Origin: Bin5 sp965218625
GTDB taxonomy: Bacteria > Chloroflexota > Anaerolineae > Caldilineales > Caldilineaceae
NCBI GenBank assembly: GCA_965218625.1
Contig: CBDCLG010000015.1
Coordinates: 248,001-312,000 of the forward strand
Length of the DNA: 64,000 nucleotides
Direction: 5' to 3'
This document shows, one piece after another, positions 58,751 to 64,000 of the stretch (positions are counted from its first letter, which is position 1; every line of letters begins with the position of its first letter). A program made the translations under genes and the position numbers. Below the pieces are notes generated by a model. That model was not told the origin of the DNA, searched no databases, and saw only the letters and a program-made list of their open reading frames with translations.

Positions 58751-60742
58751 TCAGTTCAATACCCTCTGCGGCCCGCTGCCGTTGGGCTGCACGGGGGCGT
58801 CCTCCTGGCGCCGGAACTGGTTCATGTACAGCTCGTAGTAGAAACCTCGCTGCGCCAGCAGCTCTTCGTGCCTGCCGCGCTCGATGAACTCGCCGTCGCG
58901 CAGGACAAGGACCTGGTCGGCGCTGCGGATGGTGCTTAACCGGTGCGCGATCACAAAGCTCGTGCGCCCCTTCAGCAGCTCGTTCAGCGCCGCCTGGATG
59001 CGTTGCTCGGTGCGCGTGTCCACGCTGCTGGTCGCCTCGTCCAGGATCAGGATGCGCGGGTCGGCCAGCGCGGCGCGGGCGATGGCCAGCAGCTGGCGCT
59101 GGCCCTGGCTCAGGCCGCTGCCGCGCTCGCCCAGCACCGTTTCGTAGCCTTCGGGCAGCCGCTCGATGAACTCGTGCGCCTGCGCCAGCTTGGCCGCAGT
59201 CACGACCTCCTCGTTCGACGCGTCGGGACGACTGAAGCGGATGTTGTCCATCACCGAGCTGCCGAATAGATAGGTGTCCTGCAGCACGATGCCGATCTGC
59301 TGCCGCAGGCTGTGCAGCTGTACGTCGCGCACGTCGACGCCGTCGATGCGCACGCTGCCGCCGGTCACGTCCCAGAAGCGGGGGATCAGGTTGATGATCG
59401 TCGTCTTGCCGGCGCCGGTCGGCCCGACGATGGCGACCGTCTCACCGGGCTCGGCATGCAGGTCAACGCCCTTCAGGACCGGCTCGCCCGGCACGTACTC
59501 GGCGTGGACGTCTTCGAGTGAAACCGAGCCCTCGATCACGCGCATCGGCTGCGCGCCGACCTTTTCCTGCACCTCCGGTACCTCATCCATCAGCTCAAAG
59601 ATACGCTCGACACCGGCAATCGCGCTCTGAATATTTGTCCACATCACACTGATCTGGGAGATCGGCATGTTGAAGCGCTGGGCATAGCCGAGAAAGGTGA
59701 CGAGCAGCCCCAGGGAAATCGCCGAGCCGGCCAGCGATTGACCGCGCAGCAGCAGCACGCCGCCGACGCCGACCACGATGGCGATGCCGAGGAATCCGAG
59801 CGCCTCCAACGCCGGCGCCAGCGCCGAAGTATAGGCGACCGCCTTGATATTGGCGTCGCGGTTGGCCGCGTTGCTGTGGCGGAACTGCTCGATATTCGTC
59901 TCTTCGCGGCTGAAGGCCTGTACCTCGCGCACACCGGAGATGCCCTCCTCCAACTCCGCGTTGACTTCGCCGATGCTCTCGCGCGTAACCCGGAACGCCT
60001 TGCGCGCCTGGTTGCTGAACCACACCGTCGTGACGACCATCAGCGGCACTACACTCAGGCTGATGAGCGCATAGGCCCAGTTCAACACCAGCATCTGCCA
60101 GATAATCCAGAGGATCAGCAGCGCGCTGCTCAGCACCTGAACGAGAGCAAAGCTGACCGCCTGCTGGACCGTATCCGAGTCGTTGGTAATGCGGCTCATC
60201 AGGTCGCCGGTCTCGTTGCGGGCGTAGAAGCCGAGCGAAAGCCGGTGCAGATGTGCGAACAGGCGCACGCGCACGATGCGCAGAACGGTCTGGCCGGTCC
60301 AGCTCGTGCTGAAAAACATCAGACCGCCGGTGACCGCGCCGACGAGATAGTATGCAACGATAACGAGCGTGATGTTGAGCAGGCCCCGCATCAGGTCTGC
60401 GCGGACTGGGCTGCCCTGGGCGAATTCGGGCGCCCACCAGCAGTTGGCCTGGCTGCTGCTGTCGGTCTGGAGGGCGACACCCTCCGGCAGCTGCAGGCCG
60501 GACCCGCCCGCCCCATCTGCCTGGCCGGCCTCGCTGACGACCGCCGGCGCCAGGAAGCAGTCGACGGCCTGGCCGATCAGCTGCGGGCCGATCACCTGTG
60601 TGTAGGCATTGACCGCCATCAACACCAAAACGAGGACAAGCGCCCACCAAAACGGGCGAAAGTATCTGCTGAATCGGGACAGGGTCGCGCCAACGCTCTT
60701 GGGCTTCAGCGTCTCCTGCCGCAACATGCGGTCTCCGAACAT
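58751..60742 (-). CDS. ABC exporter half-transporter (consensus catalytic site)
   Basis: The 663-residue protein has an N-terminal cytoplasmic tail, six membrane helices (about 35-340) and an ATPase domain: GPTGAGKTT, LSQGQRQLLAIARAAL, ILILDEATSSVD with catalytic Glu, and IAHRLST with the switch His. A long loop of low complexity (GQADGAGGSG) is inserted between helices 1 and 2. Its partner upstream has a degenerate site, so the two form a heterodimer like TM287/288, LmrCD or BmrCD. Such pumps export drugs, lipids or peptides. It is the third gene of a MarR-controlled operon. Confidence 0.92.
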   Translation of the reverse strand: MFGDRMLRQETLKPKSVGATLSRFSRYFRPFWWALVLVLVLMAVNAYTQVIGPQLIGQAVDCFLAPAVVSEAGQADGAGGSGLQLPEGVALQTDSSSQANCWWAPEFAQGSPVRADLMRGLLNITLVIVAYYLVGAVTGGLMFFSTSWTGQTVLRIVRVRLFAHLHRLSLGFYARNETGDLMSRITNDSDTVQQAVSFALVQVLSSALLILWIIWQMLVLNWAYALISLSVVPLMVVTTVWFSNQARKAFRVTRESIGEVNAELEEGISGVREVQAFSREETNIEQFRHSNAANRDANIKAVAYTSALAPALEALGFLGIAIVVGVGGVLLLRGQSLAGSAISLGLLVTFLGYAQRFNMPISQISVMWTNIQSAIAGVERIFELMDEVPEVQEKVGAQPMRVIEGSVSLEDVHAEYVPGEPVLKGVDLHAEPGETVAIVGPTGAGKTTIINLIPRFWDVTGGSVRIDGVDVRDVQLHSLRQQIGIVLQDTYLFGSSVMDNIRFSRPDASNEEVVTAAKLAQAHEFIERLPEGYETVLGERGSGLSQGQRQLLAIARAALADPRILILDEATSSVDTRTEQRIQAALNELLKGRTSFVIAHRLSTIRSADQVLVLRDGEFIERGRHEELLAQRGFYYELYMNQFRRQEDAPVQPNGSGPQRVLN

Positions 60743-60814
60743 CGGGCATGCTCCTCAAAAGTAGTACGTTACAAAATTTGCAACATCTGCTGCATCGCGC
60801 TGACAGGCGCCGGG

Positions 60815-62743
60815 CTAGACTTCTACCGCCAGCTGCGCCTCCTCTTCGACTACCGCATCCTCCACCAGCTGGCTATGATAGATATCGGTGTAGATCGCGC
60901 TCGTAGCCATCAACTCTTCATGCGTGCCGCGGTCGACGATGCGGCCCCTGTCGAGCACAAGAATCTGGTCGGCGTTGACGACCGTGCTGATGCGCTGGGC
61001 GATGACGAAGCTGGTGCGGTCCTCCATCAGGCGGTCGAGCGCGTTCTGGATGAGCACCTCGGTCGCCACGTCTACATTGCTGGTGGAGTCGTCCAGGATC
61101 AGGATGCGCGGGTCGGTCAGCAGGGCGCGGGCGATGGCGACGCGTTGTTTCTGGCCGCCGGAAAGCGTCGTGCCCCGTTCGCCCACCGCCGTCTGGTAGC
61201 CGTCCGGAAAGCTGACGATGAAATCATGCGCGGCCGCGGCCCTGGCGGCGTCCTCGACTTCGGCGTCGGTAGCGTCGGGGCGGCCAAAGGCGATATTGTC
61301 GCGAATGGTACCCGTGAAGAGATTGGTCTCCTGCAGCACGATGCCGATCTGCCGCCTCATGCTGTCGAGCGTAACGTCGCGCACATCACACTCATCGATA
61401 AAGACCTTCCCCTCGCTTACGTCGTAAAAGCGGGGAATGAGATTGATGATCGTCGTTTTGCCGCTGCCGGTCCCTCCCAGCAGGGCGACCGTTTCACCCG
61501 GCTCAGCCTGCAGCGAGATCTTGCGGAGCACGGGGTCGGTGCTGTTGAAATAGCGGAACGAAACATCGTCAAAGCGCACCCGGCCCTGCACCTGCGGCAT
61601 TGGCTGCGCGCCGGGCTTGTCGGTCACCTCGTTCTCCGCGTTCAGGATCTCAAAAATACGCTGCGCGCTCGCGCTCGCCTGGCTCATCTGGCCGATGATG
61701 AAGCCGAGCTGCCCGATGGGGAAGAAAACATAGATCAGGTAGAGGCTGAACTTCTGCCACTCGCCCAACGACAGGGTACCTAAAAGGATCTGGCCTCCGC
61801 CCCAGTAGACGACCGCGGCCTGGCCCAGGTTGGCAATCAGAAAGATAAACGGGAAGAGAAAGCTGAAGATCTTCGCTATTTTGACATGTTGATCCAGTAG
61901 CGTCTGGGCCGCGTCGTTGAACCTGTCCTGCTCCTTCTTCTCGCGCACGAAGGCCTTGACAACGCGGATGCCGGCCAGATTTTCCTGCAGGATGGTGTTC
62001 AGGTTCGAAAGCCTGCGCTGGATTTCGCCGAAGAGCGGCTGGGTGATGGCGCCGAAGATCATGAATAGCACCAATGCCAGCGGCAGTACCGGCACAATCA
62101 CCAGGGTAAGCGACCAGTTGGTGAAGACGAGCACCGCCAGCGAACCGATCAGCAGGACGATCGCCTGCACCGCCAGCAGCAGCCCCTGGCCGATAAACAT
62201 TCTCAGCTTTTCCACGTCATCGGTTGCCCGGATCATCAGCTGCCCGGTGCGGTTGCGGTCGTGGTAGCTGAAGGAGAGCCGCTGGATCTTCTCAAACAGC
62301 TCGTTGCGGAAATCGAAGGCGACATCCTGGCTCACCTTCTGCGCCAGGAAGGCCTGGGCGAAGGCAAAAAGCCCGCGCGCCACCGAAAAAACGACGATAA
62401 ATAGCATCGCCCAGTAGATCGGCTCTTCGACGCCGAAAGCCCGCTCGGTCAGCTCTTCGAGCGAATAGGGCAGCGACTCGAGCGCGGCGGCTTGGGCCGC
62501 TTTCGAGAGCGCCAGGATCTGCCGCGCGAACACGCTCTCGGTTACGGCATCGAGGACGTTCTGCACCAGCTGAGGAACGACAAGCTGCGCGCCGATGCTG
62601 ATGAACAGCGAGGCATAGGCCAATGTTGTCGTTCTCTTGTAGCGGCGTAGATAGCCGATTGCCCGGCCCAGGTCCTTCATACTGCCGCCGCGTCCGGGCG
62701 GGGCGCCGCGGCCCGGTCTGCCATATGAATTGCGTTGGTTCAC
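60815..62743 (-). CDS. ABC exporter half-transporter (degenerate catalytic site)
   Basis: A 642-residue protein of the same kind, with six membrane helices (about 35-330). The ATPase domain has GGTGSGKTT and LSGGQKQRVAIARALL, but the Walker B end is LDDST (Asp in place of the catalytic Glu) and the switch motif is IAQRIST (Gln in place of His). These two changes mark the non-hydrolysing site of heterodimeric exporters. Its LSGGQ signature would complete the active site with the partner's Walker A and Glu. It is encoded 72 bases upstream of the partner and 107 downstream of marR. Confidence 0.92.
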   Translation of the reverse strand: MNQRNSYGRPGRGAPPGRGGSMKDLGRAIGYLRRYKRTTTLAYASLFISIGAQLVVPQLVQNVLDAVTESVFARQILALSKAAQAAALESLPYSLEELTERAFGVEEPIYWAMLFIVVFSVARGLFAFAQAFLAQKVSQDVAFDFRNELFEKIQRLSFSYHDRNRTGQLMIRATDDVEKLRMFIGQGLLLAVQAIVLLIGSLAVLVFTNWSLTLVIVPVLPLALVLFMIFGAITQPLFGEIQRRLSNLNTILQENLAGIRVVKAFVREKKEQDRFNDAAQTLLDQHVKIAKIFSFLFPFIFLIANLGQAAVVYWGGGQILLGTLSLGEWQKFSLYLIYVFFPIGQLGFIIGQMSQASASAQRIFEILNAENEVTDKPGAQPMPQVQGRVRFDDVSFRYFNSTDPVLRKISLQAEPGETVALLGGTGSGKTTIINLIPRFYDVSEGKVFIDECDVRDVTLDSMRRQIGIVLQETNLFTGTIRDNIAFGRPDATDAEVEDAARAAAAHDFIVSFPDGYQTAVGERGTTLSGGQKQRVAIARALLTDPRILILDDSTSNVDVATEVLIQNALDRLMEDRTSFVIAQRISTVVNADQILVLDRGRIVDRGTHEELMATSAIYTDIYHSQLVEDAVVEEEAQLAVEV

Positions 62744-62850
62744 ATGCCACTCCTTGGAGAGTCGAAATCAGTGCCCTGCAAATCGCCGCGCGTCACCCCG
62801 GGCTCGGTACGGGCGACGCGTGTCATTTGCGGGCATTTTCGCGGCTGCCA

Positions 62851-63396
62851 TTACGATGCCGCGGCGTCTTCTCGCTTCCGTTGCAGCGATTCAAGCAGCT
62901 TGCTCAACAGTCCTTGCAACATTTCGCTCTCCTCCGTCGAAAGCTGAGCGACGAGTTCGTTGAGAAACTCAAAGTGCAGGGGCGTTGACGCGCGGATCAG
63001 GCTCCTGCTCTCGTCGGTCAGACCGATGCGAAACGCTCTCAAATCGTTCGGGTCCAGCTGCCGCTCGATCAGCCGCCCCTCCTCAAGCGCCCGCAGGTGA
63101 GCGCTGATCGTGTTCTTGCTCAAACATTGGCTGTGGGCCAGCTCGGTGGGAGAAAGCGTGGGTTCCTCGTAGCGCTCTGCCAGATAGAGACGGATCAGGA
63201 TGCGCCATTGGGCGAGCGAGATCTCTTCATCCCGCATGCGTTCCCCCAGGACGCGATCATAGGCGCCAGCACACATCTTGACCAACCGCAGAATCTCCAT
63301 GCCGTCGACATGAGACACACCGGACTCGGTCAGGAGTTGACAGAATCCAGTTTGCCAATGTTGCCGAGAACGGAGGGGCGCGCTGATTTTTGTCAT
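62851..63396 (-). CDS. MarR-family transcriptional regulator
   Basis: Using the ATG at 63396, the protein has 181 residues. It shows the MarR winged helix-turn-helix LSPTELAHSQCLSKNTISAHLRALEEGRLI and the following wing with QLDPNDLRAFRI, between dimerisation helices. It is likely a repressor of its own operon with the two exporter genes, released by a ligand of the pump. An in-frame start at 63453 would lie inside the promoter region and is rejected. The -10 box ends 7 bases before the ATG, so the message may be leaderless. A CAACG palindrome lies upstream. Confidence 0.88.
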   Translation of the reverse strand: MTKISAPLRSRQHWQTGFCQLLTESGVSHVDGMEILRLVKMCAGAYDRVLGERMRDEEISLAQWRILIRLYLAERYEEPTLSPTELAHSQCLSKNTISAHLRALEEGRLIERQLDPNDLRAFRIGLTDESRSLIRASTPLHFEFLNELVAQLSTEESEMLQGLLSKLLESLQRKREDAAAS

Positions 63397-63403
63397 GAGC
63401 GGA

Positions 63404-63433
63404 ATTGTACGGCATCGAACTACATTGTGCCAA
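63404..63433 (-). promoter_or_regulatory. Promoter of the marR-exporter operon
   Basis: Minus strand: TTGGCA (63433-63428), 18 bases, TACAAT (63409-63404). Predicted start is at or next to the ATG at 63396. Confidence 0.65.
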
Positions 63434-63450
63434 GGAAAGTACAGACCTCT

Positions 63451-63464
63451 CAACGTAACCGTTG
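63451..63464. promoter_or_regulatory. Candidate MarR operator
   Basis: CAACG-TAAC-CGTTG is a 5-bp inverted repeat with a 4-base gap. It lies between marR and fabF, just upstream of the marR -35 box, and would also cover the -35 region of a fabF promoter. Confidence 0.45.
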
Positions 63465-63478
63465 GTCGAAAACTGTGT

Positions 63479-63484
63479 TATAGT
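63479..63484 (+). promoter_or_regulatory. -10-like element upstream of fabF
   Basis: TATAGT with no good -35 box at the right spacing. The palindrome at 63451-63464 occupies that place, as in activator-dependent or repressed promoters. The leader would be about 150 bases. Confidence 0.35.
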
Positions 63485-63644
63485 AGTATGAATAAGCATT
63501 CACCAATTTTGCGATATATAGAAGGCAGACGACGAGGGCGCGTCGAGGCGCCATCAACGGAGATGGGCGGACGCGGACCGGCATTGGTGGCTGCGCGCGC
63601 AGCGAACGCCGCAGAACTGGCCGGCCCGCATGGGAAAGACAAAC

Positions 63645-64000
63645 ATGAATAGCAGAAATGGCCAGCCACGGCGGGTTGTCATTACCGGAATCGGCGCGGT
63701 GACACCCTTGGGCCTGACGGTCGCTGAGACGTGGGATGCCCTGCTTGCAGGCCAGTCGGGCATCGACACGGTGACGAAGTTCGACACCAGCCAGCTGAAT
63801 ACACGCTTCGCCGGAGAGCTGAAGGGTTTCGAGGCGAAGAATTACATGGACCGCAAGGAGGCGCGGCGGCTTGACCCGTATATTCATTATGCCCTCGTGG
63901 CGACCGAGCAGGCGATGGCGGACAGTGAACTTGACCTGGAAAAGGAGATACCTACCGACATCGGCGTGCTGATCGCCAGCGGCACTGGCGGCCTCACCTC
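63645..64000 (+). CDS. fabF: Beta-ketoacyl-ACP synthase II, 3' cut by the window edge
   Basis: The visible 118 residues are the N-terminus of FabF: RRVVITGIGAVTPLG, WDALLAGQSGI, the FAGELKGFEAKNYMDRKEARRLDPY block and DIGVLIASGTGGL. The active-site Cys and both His lie beyond the edge. FabF elongates fatty acyl chains by condensation with malonyl-ACP. An in-frame ATG at 63630 is an alternative start; neither has a strong ribosome binding site. It is divergent from marR. Confidence 0.9.
   Translation, partial: MNSRNGQPRRVVITGIGAVTPLGLTVAETWDALLAGQSGIDTVTKFDTSQLNTRFAGELKGFEAKNYMDRKEARRLDPYIHYALVATEQAMADSELDLEKEIPTDIGVLIASGTGGLT

Noticed and set aside
59738..61783. 681-codon plus-strand frame opposite the ABC exporter genes
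   Set aside because: It spans two genes and their gap on the other strand, has a His/Gln/Arg-rich composition typical of antisense frames and no recognisable domain.

Overview
The window is GC-rich chromosomal DNA from an uncultivated bacterium, most likely a member of the Chloroflexota (Caldilineae/Anaerolineae type). This is an inference from gene content: secreted proteins with long TPTPT-type linkers, a caspase-like peptidase, paired hydantoinase genes, an archaeal-type phosphoglycerate mutase, a DUF951/Nif3 pair and Gram-positive-like regulatory sites. No rRNA or tRNA gene, CRISPR array, transposase or phage structural gene was seen. Housekeeping genes include dnaN, gyrA, uvrB, clpS and fabF (cut by the right edge).

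Layout. 0-5 kb: a truncated conserved gene, a minus-strand catabolic set (RraA-like, amidohydrolase, Rieske ferredoxin) and an MFS exporter. 5-11 kb: a minus-strand run of clpS, a sulfite-oxidase-fold protein, hyuA, a small membrane protein, hyuB and a methyltransferase. 11-15 kb: a MalK-type ABC ATPase with its own promoter and a palindrome, then ApgM and a sirtuin. 15-25 kb: rmuC and a VWA lipoprotein gene, tandemly duplicated and partly decayed, then a 1188-residue caspase/alpha-beta-hydrolase fusion. 25-33 kb: an ABC-F ATPase and acyl-CoA synthetase, small membrane and HNH genes, a Tat-exported glycoside hydrolase-like protein, and a short SelW/Rdx gene whose CxxU motif is encoded with an in-frame TGA. 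33-41 kb: Nif3, DUF951, a bactofilin-like membrane protein, a PIG-L deacetylase, a membrane-bound spermidine-synthase-like protein, an S51-like protein with a CysRS-like tail, and dnaN. 41-46 kb: a sigma factor with a probable anti-sigma partner, about 1 kb with no clear gene, and a large secreted LRR protein. 46-54 kb: gyrA with a long basic tail, a lower-GC DUF5131/TcmP pair, and uvrB behind a textbook SOS box. 54-64 kb: a GH3-like membrane protein, an LVIVD lipoprotein, a MarR-controlled heterodimeric ABC exporter, and the start of fabF.

Three genes (VWA copy 1, tcmP and the LVIVD gene) carry single-base frame disruptions, so either active gene decay or residual assembly indels must be kept in mind. 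The strongest items for follow-up are the candidate selenoprotein, the duplicated rmuC-VWA unit with its covarying 3' hairpin, the caspase-hydrolase fusion, and the SOS-controlled uvrB-tcmP-DUF5131 string.
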